A DNA stretch of 17,682 bases. Origin: an uncultured Alistipes sp. Lineage in GTDB: Bacteria; Bacteroidota; Bacteroidia; Bacteroidales; UBA932. Shown here one piece after another: positions 5,638 through 13,828 of this stretch (position 1 is its first letter; every line of letters begins with the position of its first letter). Where the stretch lies: positions 1 to 17,682 of the forward strand of contig CABMPD010000026.1 in assembly GCA_902388455.1 (NCBI GenBank), written 5' to 3'. The notes beneath the pieces are model-generated. The model ran no database searches, had not been told where the DNA came from, and saw only the letters and a list, made by a program, of their open reading frames with translations. The translations under genes and the position numbers were made by a program.

Positions 5638-7884
5638 ATGAAAGAATTTGCCACTATCCTGCTCGGCGCCATGCTGCTGTCCGCATGCGCCACTCCCGCG
5701 ACCCGGGAGGAGGGTGACAGCATTCCCTACAGCAACACTATCCTGATAGATTCGTCCGACAGTCAGGAGGACATCATCGCGAAGGCGGCGCATGTGGTGC
5801 CTTCGCCCAATCAGCTCGCGGCGCTGCGCAACGAGTTCATCGCATTCGTGCATTTCGGCCCGAACACGTTCACGGGCAGGGAGTGGGGAAGCGGCATGGA
5901 ATCTCCGTCGGTATTTGCTCTCGAGGAACTGGATACAGACCAGTGGTGCAGGGCAATGAAGGCGGCGGGGATGAAGATGGTGCTGCTGACCGTGAAGCAT
6001 CACGACGGTTTCGTGCTGTGGCAGAGCCGCTACACCGACCACGGCATCATGTCGACCGGATTCAGGGACGGGAAGGGCGATATATTGGCAGACCTGTCGG
6101 CCTCGTGCCGGAAGTACGGGCTGAAGCTCGGCATATACCTCTCGCCGGCGGATCTCTTCCAGATCGAGAGTCCCGACGGGCTGTACGGCAACCTGAGCGA
6201 ATACAGCCTCAGGACCATTCCCCGCGAGGTGCCCGGCCGGCCGTTCAAGGACACCCGGAAGTTTGAGTTCTACGTGGACGACTACAACGAGTACTTCCTC
6301 AATCAGCTGTTCGAGCTGCTGACCGAGTACGGCCCCGTACACGAAGTCTGGTTCGACGGAGCCCATCCCAAGCGCAAGGGCGGGCAGAAGTACAACTACA
6401 AGGCATGGAAGGAGCTGATACACACCCTCGCCCCTGAAGCCGTAATCTTCGGCCGGGAGGATGTACGCTGGTGCGGCAACGAGGCAGGAGCCACCCGCCC
6501 CACCGAGTGGAACGTCATCCCTTATCCCGATGACCCTGACACTACGACCGTCTTCCCCGACCGTACGGCGCCTGACCTCGGGAGCCGCGAAAAGCTCTAC
6601 GCGGGCCGCTATCTGCATTACCAGCAGGCCGAGACCAATACCTCCATCCGCGAGGGCTGGTTCTGGAGGGACGACACCCGGCAGGGAGTGCGGAGCGCGG
6701 ATGACGTGTTTGACATCTACGAGCGCTCGGTAGGAGGCAATTCCACATTTCTGCTGAATATTCCGCCCAATACCTCCGGCCGCTTCTCTGACCGTGATGT
6801 GGCGGTGCTCGAGGAGGTGGGCCGCAGGATAGAGGCCACCTACGGGCCGGGAACGGACCTGCTGGCCAAGGCAAAGGGGCCCAAGGCCGTTTTAGACGAT
6901 GATCCTGATACATTCTATACAATGGAAGGACCCGGCAGTGAGTTTGTAGTGACAATGAAAAAGCCTGTGACCATCAACAGGATAATGATTCAGGAAGCAG
7001 TCGCCGAGCGGGGCGAGAGGGTAGAGGCCCACGCAGTGGACGCCTGGATCGACGGTCAGTGGCAGGAGATAGCCTCGGCCTCCAACATCGGCTACAAGCG
7101 CATCCTCCGTTTCGGGGATGTCACCACGGACCGGCTCCGCTTCAGGCTCCTCGGCTCGCGGCTTTCCCCGGCTATCAGCAGTTTCTCTGCGCATTACTAC
7201 CGGGCAGGAGCTCCGCAGCTGACCATCTCCCAGGCTGCGGACGGAACGGTGACCATCGCACCGCGCCGCCAGGAGTTCAACTGGAAAAGTCATGGAGAGA
7301 ATGCCTCTGCCAATCTCTCCGCAGGCTGCAGGATATACTACACCGTAGACGGATCGGAGCCCACGGAGGCTTCTGCCGAATACACAGCTCCGCTGCAGCT
7401 GCAGCCGTGTGAGGTCAAGGCCGTTGCCGTCCTGCACGGCGAGGCGGGTGCCGTGGCCTCCGAAAGGACAGGCTACGCCAAGGCCGGATGGAGCCTTCAT
7501 GGGTGCAGCAGCCAGATGGACAGCTATCCCGCATCCGCGGCCTTCGATGCAGACCCGGATACCTTCTGGTGTACAGAGGAGGGGGCAATGCCGCAGTATA
7601 TCGCATTGGACCTCGGAGCTGTCGTGGAGCTGCGCGGATTTGCCTATACGCCCCAGAGGGTCAGCCCCGAAGGCATGATGGCGGCAGGCAGGATCAAGGT
7701 GAGCTCCGACGGCAGGTCCTGGAAAGGGGCCGCTGCCTTCGAATTCGGAAATTTAGTCAACGACCCTTCGAAGCGCTACTGCTATTTCGATGCTCCGGTA
7801 ACCGCCCGCTACGTCAGGATAGAGGCAACAGCCACGGAGGGCAGCAGCAGGAGGGTTGCGGCGGCGGAGCTGGATATTTTCTAA
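5638..7884 (+). CDS. GH29 alpha-L-fucosidase lipoprotein with accessory domains
   Basis: A 748-residue retaining fucosidase. The N-terminus has a lipoprotein signal (LLGAMLLSAC, lipidated C17), placing it in the cell envelope; I see no clear surface-export motif after the Cys. The GH29 barrel spans about 45-395, with HFGPNTF, KHHDGFVLW and the nucleophile D240 in EVWFDGAHP. It is followed by an F5/8 (discoidin)-like domain at about 400-525 containing DDDPDTFYT. Next comes a chitobiase-C-terminal-like segment near 563 (YYTVDGSEP), then a second F5/8-like domain at about 620-748 (DADPDTFW, IALDLG). This architecture is typical of GH29 enzymes acting on branched alpha-1,3/1,4-fucose, though linkage cannot be read from sequence alone. 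It should be co-transcribed with GH95. Confidence 0.93.
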   Translation: MKEFATILLGAMLLSACATPATREEGDSIPYSNTILIDSSDSQEDIIAKAAHVVPSPNQLAALRNEFIAFVHFGPNTFTGREWGSGMESPSVFALEELDTDQWCRAMKAAGMKMVLLTVKHHDGFVLWQSRYTDHGIMSTGFRDGKGDILADLSASCRKYGLKLGIYLSPADLFQIESPDGLYGNLSEYSLRTIPREVPGRPFKDTRKFEFYVDDYNEYFLNQLFELLTEYGPVHEVWFDGAHPKRKGGQKYNYKAWKELIHTLAPEAVIFGREDVRWCGNEAGATRPTEWNVIPYPDDPDTTTVFPDRTAPDLGSREKLYAGRYLHYQQAETNTSIREGWFWRDDTRQGVRSADDVFDIYERSVGGNSTFLLNIPPNTSGRFSDRDVAVLEEVGRRIEATYGPGTDLLAKAKGPKAVLDDDPDTFYTMEGPGSEFVVTMKKPVTINRIMIQEAVAERGERVEAHAVDAWIDGQWQEIASASNIGYKRILRFGDVTTDRLRFRLLGSRLSPAISSFSAHYYRAGAPQLTISQAADGTVTIAPRRQEFNWKSHGENASANLSAGCRIYYTVDGSEPTEASAEYTAPLQLQPCEVKAVAVLHGEAGAVASERTGYAKAGWSLHGCSSQMDSYPASAAFDADPDTFWCTEEGAMPQYIALDLGAVVELRGFAYTPQRVSPEGMMAAGRIKVSSDGRSWKGAAAFEFGNLVNDPSKRYCYFDAPVTARYVRIEATATEGSSRRVAAAELDIF

Positions 7885-7886
7885 GT

Positions 7887-9485
7887 ATGGAAAACGAATG
7901 TGTTATCAAGCTTTACAGCAGCTACAGCGACAGAGGCTCGGTCAGCAGTACTCTCAAGAGGGAGGTGCCGGTTGACGCATCGGCGATTGTTCCCGGAAGG
8001 GCTTTGCCGGACTGGCCTTTCAGCGCGGAGCCGCCGGTGGTGGATTACTATGACGGCGAATACATGGAACTTAGCTTCGAGGGCAAGCAGTTGAAGGTCA
8101 GGGTAGGAGGGGAAATGCCTGAACTGTTCAGCGCTGAGGTTCCCGAGAATATCCATGTCCGTGAGTCGGTGGTCGGATATCTCTCGATAGAGGCGGTGCG
8201 GCCCTGCGTGTCCCGGGATTTCCCAGAGATGTTCCGGCGCGGGTCCTTCAACGCTCTGGTGCAGACATTCCTGTCGGACAAGGCATTTGCGGATGACCCG
8301 CCGGCAGTCAAGTGCTTTATGTGGACTTTTCTGGCCGGTGAGAATCTGTTTTTCCTCCATGACAGCACTTTAGCCAAACTGCGCCAGTCTGCGGATACGG
8401 GCAACAGGTATGCGCTTTACGGTCTGGGCCGCTACCATTATTACGTGCGTCCTGATGAGACGTCCGACAGCATCGCGGAGCGTTGTTTCAGAAAGGCTTA
8501 TGAGAAAGGATACCCTGAGGGGGCGGCGGGCCTGGCCCTGATGTACCGTTGCGGGGACATAGGACTGGTGGACAGGCTGCGGGCGAAGACCTTGTTGGCC
8601 GAGGCGATGGAACAGGGGTGCGACCTGGCCGCATTTGCCTATATTAGGGACTTGATATTCGGAAGGTCAGGGTTGAAATCCGATCCTGCGAAAGCGATAG
8701 AACTCATCAATGAACTGATACGCGACCAAGGGGACAATCCGATGTGGAAGTATATGCGTGGATGGGCCGTTCAGGTAACCGGCAGTTTCCCGGAGGCGAA
8801 GGATGACTATGAGGCGGCGGCCCATGGAGGGATTATCGCTGCATGGTCTGACCTGGCATGTGCTCTGTCGTTCAATGAAAAAGACGAGCTGGCCGACCCG
8901 GAAGCATTTTCAGCGGCGCTGGCCGTAGGGGCGGAGCACCGGGACTGCTACTGCGTCTATCTGCAGGCATTGTGCCAGGTGGAGGGTTTCGACAATATGC
9001 AGCGTTACAGTCAGTTGTGCGCACGGGACAGGTACATCTCCCTGCTGGAGAAAGCCTACGGCATGGGATCGAAGGAAGCTGCGGTGAGCCTTGGAAACAC
9101 CTATCACTATGGTTTGTACAATACTGTTGAGGACTACGGCGAGGCCTATAAATGGTATGCCCGCGCCTCAATCCTCGGCAGCGGTGACGCATACGGGCAG
9201 CTGTACCTCATGTCGCTCAACGGGGATATCGAGGAAGAGGGGGACGCGCAGTATTTCAGGGACATCTGCGCTCTCAAGGGAGCCCGCTACGGTTCGGAGG
9301 CTATGCTCTCTGAGGCAGTTGAGGCATATAGGCAGGGCCGTCTGACCGCATTTGCCCCGGAGATAGAGCAATATTATCTGCCGCTGTCCGACGGGCAGGT
9401 GGCACAGGAAGAACCGGATGAGACGGATATACCGTATGATGAGGAATATCCCGATGATGACGGACGCTACGATGCTTATGTCTAA
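7887..9485 (+). CDS. Sel1/TPR-like repeat protein (532 aa)
   Basis: A cytosolic protein with no signal or membrane segment. Residues 1-150 form an unrecognised, mostly beta-looking N-terminal region starting MENECVIKLYSSYSDRGSV. About 155-475 is a series of alpha-helical Sel1-like repeats, for example ALYGLGRYHYY, EGAAGLALMYRCGD, AVSLGNTYHYGLYN and YKWYARASILGSGDAYGQ. Such solenoids scaffold protein complexes. The tail (507-532) is very acidic, with repeated D/E and DEEYPDDDG. I chose ATG 7887, 2 bp after the GH29 stop; the open frame extends further upstream but only as a shadow of GH29. Tight spacing implies co-transcription with the fucosidases, yet no shared function is evident. The following gene starts 21 bp downstream on the same strand. 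Confidence 0.85.
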   Translation: MENECVIKLYSSYSDRGSVSSTLKREVPVDASAIVPGRALPDWPFSAEPPVVDYYDGEYMELSFEGKQLKVRVGGEMPELFSAEVPENIHVRESVVGYLSIEAVRPCVSRDFPEMFRRGSFNALVQTFLSDKAFADDPPAVKCFMWTFLAGENLFFLHDSTLAKLRQSADTGNRYALYGLGRYHYYVRPDETSDSIAERCFRKAYEKGYPEGAAGLALMYRCGDIGLVDRLRAKTLLAEAMEQGCDLAAFAYIRDLIFGRSGLKSDPAKAIELINELIRDQGDNPMWKYMRGWAVQVTGSFPEAKDDYEAAAHGGIIAAWSDLACALSFNEKDELADPEAFSAALAVGAEHRDCYCVYLQALCQVEGFDNMQRYSQLCARDRYISLLEKAYGMGSKEAAVSLGNTYHYGLYNTVEDYGEAYKWYARASILGSGDAYGQLYLMSLNGDIEEEGDAQYFRDICALKGARYGSEAMLSEAVEAYRQGRLTAFAPEIEQYYLPLSDGQVAQEEPDETDIPYDEEYPDDDGRYDAYV

Positions 9486-9506
9486 CTGATTAACACCACG
9501 TGAATT

Positions 9507-10121
9507 ATGAAAATATATCCTTCTCAGATACGCCGGTCTGTCAGACTGCTCAAACGGATGCGCAGCAACTCCCGGAAAATGATGGTGTGGAAGAATTATC
9601 CGCTTGCAAATGAAGTCGTTTCGATGCTGGACACACTCTCGGAACGGAGCGGCCGGCACTCGCCCTACGACAAGATATTTCTCATGAAAATCCTTCTGGA
9701 CAACATCTCTAAGAGCGACACTCCGCGCTTCGCGATCAGTGTCCTCGAGCGGCAGGCCGCACTTTTCAAGTCAGTGACGGAGGAGGATCTGAAAGAATAT
9801 GACGATCCGCTGACTGTCGGAGAGGTAGAGGCCGAGCTGGGAAAATGGCGGGAATACATCGACTTTGACGGGGTGACTGAGGAAGAGTGGTGCAGTAAAT
9901 ATCACCGGTATCTGCGTTTTGACCCGATTGAGCGCACTCCGCTGTGGGAGGAGATCTACTACGAGGTGGAGAAAGAGACGGACGAGGCCATAGGCAGGAA
10001 TGTCCCAAGGGGCATGGGCTTCTGCTTCATGTACTGGAGCTCAAAGGCCGATGTGCTTGCCCGCAGAGGCATCTTCTGGAAAAGCCCTCACGAGATGAAT
10101 CCGCGCGTGATGTTCGACTGA
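9507..10121 (+). CDS. Uncharacterised protein, basic N-terminus (204 aa)
   Basis: I do not recognise a named family. The first 25 residues are strongly basic (QIRRSVRLLKRMRSNSRKM). The middle is helical and acidic (VTEEDLKEYDDPLTVGEVE). The C-terminal half has many aromatics (RFDPIERTPLWEEIYYEVE, then GMGFCFMYWSS) and ends NPRVMFD. There is no signal peptide, membrane helix or metal-binding cluster, so it is probably cytosolic. It follows the Sel1-repeat gene by 21 bp with no promoter between, so the two are likely one transcript. An RNA- or nucleic-acid-binding role would fit the basic N-terminus, but that is speculation. Confidence 0.75.
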   Translation: MKIYPSQIRRSVRLLKRMRSNSRKMMVWKNYPLANEVVSMLDTLSERSGRHSPYDKIFLMKILLDNISKSDTPRFAISVLERQAALFKSVTEEDLKEYDDPLTVGEVEAELGKWREYIDFDGVTEEEWCSKYHRYLRFDPIERTPLWEEIYYEVEKETDEAIGRNVPRGMGFCFMYWSSKADVLARRGIFWKSPHEMNPRVMFD

Positions 10122-10270
10122 ATGTTGTCCCGCACAGAAATTTAAAAAATATCAAAATTTTAAAAAGCTGTAAACTTCGACATCTTTTTTTAGGATTCGG
10201 ATTTCAGCCGGATAATTCCTCACCTTCGCATTCAAATGAAATCGCGGGCAATCGCATAATTTTAGAAGCT

Positions 10271-10936
10271 ATGAGTAGAGGACACTTTGATTATCAGCAA
10301 TGGCGGATACGCAAGACCGCCGGAATCATCGAGCGTGACATTGCAAGGGCATTGAGGCCAAAGCCGGAGATGGTTCATGAGGACTACTGGATAATTAACA
10401 AAATGGATTATCCTCATTCGATTCACAGCGTCGCAAAGCACAGGAGATTTTCGAGCCGTGAGGAAGCGGAGGCTTACCTTTTGCGTCGTTTTAAGAATGT
10501 GGTTAAGGCAGAGCCGCAATACATTGGCGGACGTTTTTTCCAAGATGAGACTGAAACCGTATTTCAGTCTACTAAATCCTATATGAGAGGAGTTCCCAGA
10601 GGTGAGAGGGTTCCGGTGCTGTACGCTATCCACCATTGCGTCTTTGACCACTATCCGTACGATGCGGATGTGCTGGAGCTCAACGACAGTACCATCAGGA
10701 CGATGAAGGAGGCCTACAGGCAGATCCGTATTGCGGAAATATATGCCGGGCACGTGGAATGGGTGATGAGCGGCGATGACGGAGAGGACACTGTGAGGGA
10801 ACGTCTGAAAGAAGATCTGGTCGCCTTCGAAAAAGAGTACGCTTCCAAAGACTGGACGGATTTCCATAATGATTTCGATGAGTACGATGAGTGGTTCGAG
10901 GAAGAAATATCCTGCAGGCACAGTCTGTGGATGTAA
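10271..10936 (+). CDS. Uncharacterised acidic protein (221 aa)
   Basis: A protein of unknown family beginning MSRGHFDYQQWRIRKTAG. It has the segment ALRPKPEMVHEDYWI, a motif-like stretch VPVLYAIHHCVFDHYPYDAD with clustered His, Cys and Asp residues, and a highly acidic C-terminus (FHNDFDEYDEWFEEE). The HHC...DHYPYDAD cluster could bind a metal or be an active site; nothing more can be claimed. The open frame continues upstream, but ATG 10271 is the first start after the AT-rich 10122-10270 gap, and upstream translation there looks non-coding. It may share a transcript with the Sel1 cluster, or have its own promoter in the 149-bp gap, where I see no full consensus. Confidence 0.75.
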   Translation: MSRGHFDYQQWRIRKTAGIIERDIARALRPKPEMVHEDYWIINKMDYPHSIHSVAKHRRFSSREEAEAYLLRRFKNVVKAEPQYIGGRFFQDETETVFQSTKSYMRGVPRGERVPVLYAIHHCVFDHYPYDADVLELNDSTIRTMKEAYRQIRIAEIYAGHVEWVMSGDDGEDTVRERLKEDLVAFEKEYASKDWTDFHNDFDEYDEWFEEEISCRHSLWM

Positions 10937-11135
10937 ATCTCAGAAAAGAGGCAAGCAGATAGCATCCAAGCGTTTCCGCAGGCGTGTCAGGATACTGATG
11001 CGTCTGCGGAAATATGAGCGGCTGCCCTATCGTTCTACAGAATTGACTTCGCCGTGGGACCTGGGCGGGGACGGCAAATGCTTTTACGGTTACCATCCGG
11101 ATAAGGAATGGTATGCTAAGATTATGCGTAAATAA
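10878..11135 (+). CDS. Possible small basic protein overlapping the previous gene (85 aa)
   Basis: This frame reads MSTMSGSRKKYPAGTVCGC, then a very basic stretch KRFRRRVRILMRLRKYER, then a more ordered-looking end (SPWDLGGDGKCFYGYH) with stop at 11133-11135. Two thirds of it lies beyond the previous stop and looks coding: basic and aromatic residues are organised and no other frame explains 10937-11135. Its start is uncertain (ATG 10869, 10878 or 10887), all inside the previous gene in the +1 frame. Either it is a genuine overlapping gene, or the upstream gene is frameshifted near 10900-10936 and the two were once one protein. The acidic natural-looking end of the upstream protein favours two genes. 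Confidence 0.45.
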   Translation: MSTMSGSRKKYPAGTVCGCKSQKRGKQIASKRFRRRVRILMRLRKYERLPYRSTELTSPWDLGGDGKCFYGYHPDKEWYAKIMRK

Positions 11136-11197
11136 TTTATGGGCATAAGAGTACTGAAGATGGCAAAAATAATTGGCATTGAACCGAAGAGAATATT

Positions 11198-11276
11198 TTT
11201 GGAAAAGTGTTGAATTTAGAGTGTTTTTTCTATGGAAAAGTGTATATTTGCAGTAAAAAAATCCATAGAAAAGTGT
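11198..11276 (+). repeat. Three repeats at exact 33-bp spacing over the ATPase promoter
   Basis: GGAAAAGTGT at 11201-11210 and 11234-11243 and AGAAAAGTGT at 11267-11276 start exactly 33 bp apart. A perfect 9-bp inverted repeat, TTCTATGGA (11228-11236) and TCCATAGAA (11262-11270), is superimposed on copies two and three. The array covers the predicted promoter and ends 8 bp before ATG 11284. It looks like an operator array for self-regulation, possibly by the ATPase itself. Confidence 0.7.
11243..11250 (+). promoter_or_regulatory. -7 box of the AAA/DUF4143 gene
   Basis: TATATTTG matches TAnnTTTG. It starts on the last base of the second GGAAAAGTGT repeat and lies between the arms of the 9-bp inverted repeat, so any protein bound to the array would occlude it. 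No TTTG is present about 20 bp upstream, which fits a promoter controlled by a regulator. Confidence 0.55.
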
Positions 11277-11283
11277 AAACGCC

Positions 11284-12642
11284 ATGCTGTATAGAAAGAT
11301 TAAATCATATATCGAGGAGCATCTTAAGTCCAATGACGACAAGATTCTTCTTATTGAAGGGGCCAGGCAGATAGGCAAGTCCTACATCATCAGAAATGTC
11401 GGAACAGCACTGTATGACAACTACGTTGAGATCAACTTCGTTGCAGATGATGAAGGAGAAAAAGTTTTCAAGAATGTCCATACGACCGAAGAGTTTTACC
11501 TGAACTTAAGCATGGTTGCGGGCTCCAGACTGGACAGGTATGACAACACATTGGTCTTCATCGATGAAATCCAGCATTATCCGCAATTCCTGACCATGCT
11601 CAAGTTTCTGAGGGAGGAGCATCGGTATAGGTTTATCTGTAGCGGAAGTCTTCTGGGCATTGCCTTGAAAGGAACTGTATCGGTGCCGGTCGGAAGTGTG
11701 ATTCCTAAGAAGATGTATCAGCTGGACTTTGAGGAGTTCCTGATTGCGAATGATTTCGGCAAGGAGGCTATTGAATATTTGAGAAAGTCCTTTGAGCAGA
11801 AGCGGTCTTTGGCCCCGGAGGTGCACGACAAGGTGCTGGGACTTTTCAAGAGGTATCTTCTCGTGGGAGGTATGCCGGATGCCGTTAATGAATATCTGGC
11901 TACCCACAATATCGTCAAGGTAAGAGAGATTCAGGAGGCGATCATAGTCCTGTATGGTATTGATGCATCCCGTTACGAGGAGGAAGCAGCCAGAAAACTG
12001 TATATCCGTCGTATTTATGATATGATTCCGTCCCAGATGGAGAATAAGAAGAAGCGTATCGTAATCAAGGATATCCAGAATAGGGAAGGGGACAGATTCA
12101 GTAATTATGTAGAGGAGTTCGAGTATCTGATTCATTCCGGTATCGCTATAGCATCCAATGCCATCAGTAATCCTAAGTATCCATTAGCCGAATCACAGCA
12201 GAAAAATCTGTTGAAACTGTATATGAATGATGTCGGCATGCTGAGTTCCCGGCTGTATCAGTACAATGTCCGGCCTGTCCTGAACGATATTGCCGGCATC
12301 AACCTCGGCTCATTATACGAAAGTGCTGTCGCACAGGAACTGAAGGCTCATTACAACAAGCTGTTCTACTATGACAATAAGCAGAAAGGAGAGGTAGACT
12401 TTCTCGTTGATGACAGCAGCACCATGAGTGTCCTGCCTGTCGAGGTCAAGTCTGGAAAGGATTATATGGTTCACAGTGCCTTGAATAACCTGATGGCGGT
12501 TCCGGACTACCATATAGCTTCATCAATCGTATTCTCAAACGACAGGGAAGTAAGGACGAAGGGCAATATCCTCTATCTCCCGATTTACTATGTGATGTTT
12601 ATGGAGAACAGGATGCCGGAGAGAGAGGATTTGTACTTCTGA
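11284..12642 (+). CDS. AAA ATPase with DUF4143 / PD-(D/E)XK-like C-terminus
   Basis: A 452-residue cytosolic protein. The Walker A motif is GARQIGKS (26-33) and the Walker B is TLVFIDEIQ (89-97), with the FICSGS sensor strand at 117-122. This is the layout of the AAA_14 family found throughout Bacteroidales. The C-terminal DUF4143-type half contains GEVDFLVDD (369-377) and LPVEVKSGK (384-392), a PD-(D/E)XK nuclease-like pattern with D372, E387 and K389. The family is widespread in mobile and accessory DNA, and its biological role is not established. All key residues are present and the length is normal, so it appears intact. It is preceded by an unusual repeat array and followed after 51 bp by the RhuM gene. 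Confidence 0.92.
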   Translation: MLYRKIKSYIEEHLKSNDDKILLIEGARQIGKSYIIRNVGTALYDNYVEINFVADDEGEKVFKNVHTTEEFYLNLSMVAGSRLDRYDNTLVFIDEIQHYPQFLTMLKFLREEHRYRFICSGSLLGIALKGTVSVPVGSVIPKKMYQLDFEEFLIANDFGKEAIEYLRKSFEQKRSLAPEVHDKVLGLFKRYLLVGGMPDAVNEYLATHNIVKVREIQEAIIVLYGIDASRYEEEAARKLYIRRIYDMIPSQMENKKKRIVIKDIQNREGDRFSNYVEEFEYLIHSGIAIASNAISNPKYPLAESQQKNLLKLYMNDVGMLSSRLYQYNVRPVLNDIAGINLGSLYESAVAQELKAHYNKLFYYDNKQKGEVDFLVDDSSTMSVLPVEVKSGKDYMVHSALNNLMAVPDYHIASSIVFSNDREVRTKGNILYLPIYYVMFMENRMPEREDLYF

Positions 12643-12677
12643 TATCCGTTAAAAGGGAATTGTGATTTAGAGTCAAA

Positions 12678-12690
12678 ATAGTTAAACTAT
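12678..12690. promoter_or_regulatory. 13-bp palindrome just ahead of the RhuM start
   Basis: ATAGTTAAACTAT is a perfect palindrome around a central A, ending 3 bp before ATG 12694. It could be a repressor site or could occlude ribosome entry. It is short and AT-rich, so chance is possible. Confidence 0.35.
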
Positions 12691-12693
12691 ACT

Positions 12694-13710
12694 ATGCAGA
12701 ACGAAATTCAGTACATATTATACAATCTTCCGGAAGAGGAGGGCAAGGTGCAGGTTGTCATCAAAGATGAGACGATTTGGTGTACGCAAAAGGCGATGAG
12801 TCGGCTTTTCGGGGTGGGAATTCCAGCAATCAATAAGCATTTGAAGAATATCTTCGAAGAAGGAGAACTGGATGAGGACGTGGTTGTTTCCAAAATGGAA
12901 ATAACCACCCGGCATGGGGCTGTCGAAGGGAAAATCCAGCATAAAGAGACTGGTTTCTATAATCTTGATGCGATAATCTCTGTCGGATATAGGGTCAATT
13001 CGATACAGGCTACCCGTTTCCGTCAGTGGGCGACCAAGGTGCTCAATGAGTATATCCGCAAAGGATTTGCTCTTGATGATGACCGGCTGAAGCAGGGAAC
13101 GGCGGTTTTCGGAAAAGATTATTTCCGCGAGTTGCTTGAGCGCATCCGCTCCATCAGGGCCAGCGAGCGCCGGATCTGGCAGCAGATTACCGACATCTAT
13201 GCCGAATGCAGCATTGATTACGACAAGGATTCGCCGACGACGCAGGACTTTTATGCGATGATTCAGAATCGTTTTCACTATGCGATTACGGGACAGACTG
13301 CCGCTGAGATAATATACAGCAAAGCTGATCATACGAAGGAGCACATGGGACTGACTACGTGGAAGAACGCTCCGGACGGCCGTATATTGAAATCAGACGT
13401 CTCAATCGCAAAGAACTATCTGGACGAGAGAGAAATCCGTCAGCTGGAACGCGCCGTCACCGGATACTTTGACTACATCGAAGACCTTATCGAGCGGGAG
13501 AACACTTTCAGCATGTCCCAGTTCTCGGCAAGTGTTAACGAGTTCCTTGCATTCCGCCGTTATCAGATTCTACCCGACAAGGGACGCATATCGGCTGCTC
13601 AGGCCAAGGCAAAGGCCGAGCAGGAGTATGACATCTTTAACCGTACTCAGCTGATTGATTCGGACTTTGACAAACAGGTCAGGAAAATGCTGGAACAAGA
13701 GAAAGCTTGA
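12694..13710 (+). CDS. RhuM-family protein
   Basis: A 338-residue protein of the virulence RhuM family, named after a gene in Salmonella pathogenicity island 3. The N-terminal DNA-binding-like domain is visible at about 25-125: TIWCTQKAMSRLFGVGIPAI, KETGFYNLDAIISVGYRVNS and RFRQWATKVLNEYIRKGF. The central part is helical (RIRSIRASERRIWQQITDIY) and the C-terminus is charged and helical (SAAQAKAKAEQEYDIF). The biochemical function is unproven; members sit in islands, prophages and near toxin or restriction genes, and a DNA-binding or phage-interaction role is usually assumed. Length and domains look complete. It may be read from its own promoter or from the upstream ATPase gene, 51 bp away. Confidence 0.93.
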   Translation: MQNEIQYILYNLPEEEGKVQVVIKDETIWCTQKAMSRLFGVGIPAINKHLKNIFEEGELDEDVVVSKMEITTRHGAVEGKIQHKETGFYNLDAIISVGYRVNSIQATRFRQWATKVLNEYIRKGFALDDDRLKQGTAVFGKDYFRELLERIRSIRASERRIWQQITDIYAECSIDYDKDSPTTQDFYAMIQNRFHYAITGQTAAEIIYSKADHTKEHMGLTTWKNAPDGRILKSDVSIAKNYLDEREIRQLERAVTGYFDYIEDLIERENTFSMSQFSASVNEFLAFRRYQILPDKGRISAAQAKAKAEQEYDIFNRTQLIDSDFDKQVRKMLEQEKA

Positions 13711-13740
13711 CCAGGCACATATATGTAATACTATAAAATA

Positions 13741-13812
13741 TTAAGCCCCAACATATCATATAATATAGAAGCAGATGCATTTTCATTTACTATATGATGT
13801 GTTGAGGCTTAA
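13741..13812. terminator. Long imperfect palindrome between convergent genes
   Basis: Two 22-nt arms (13741-13762 and 13791-13812) are complementary except at two positions, each of which becomes a G-U pair in one of the two transcripts. The loop is 28 nt. The palindrome sits between the convergent RhuM (+) and phosphoesterase (-) genes. A bidirectional terminator is the simplest reading, although there is no clean T-tract. The stem is long enough that a small non-autonomous palindromic element is the alternative. Confidence 0.55.
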
Positions 13813-13828
13813 GATCAGATTATTGATA

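Noticed and set aside
5587..6618. Long minus-strand open frame (343 codons) opposite the GH29 gene
   Set aside because: It lies entirely over GC-rich fucosidase coding sequence, its translation has no recognisable domain, and it is explained by codon-position GC bias.
7488..7886. Extended N-terminus for the Sel1-repeat protein
   Set aside because: This part overlaps the end of GH29 in another frame, and its translation is Arg/Gly-rich shadow sequence; ATG 7887 directly follows the GH29 stop.
9944..10270. Extended N-terminus for the 221-residue protein
   Set aside because: It would overlap the preceding gene and run through an AT-rich non-coding gap; ATG 10271 begins the protein-like sequence.
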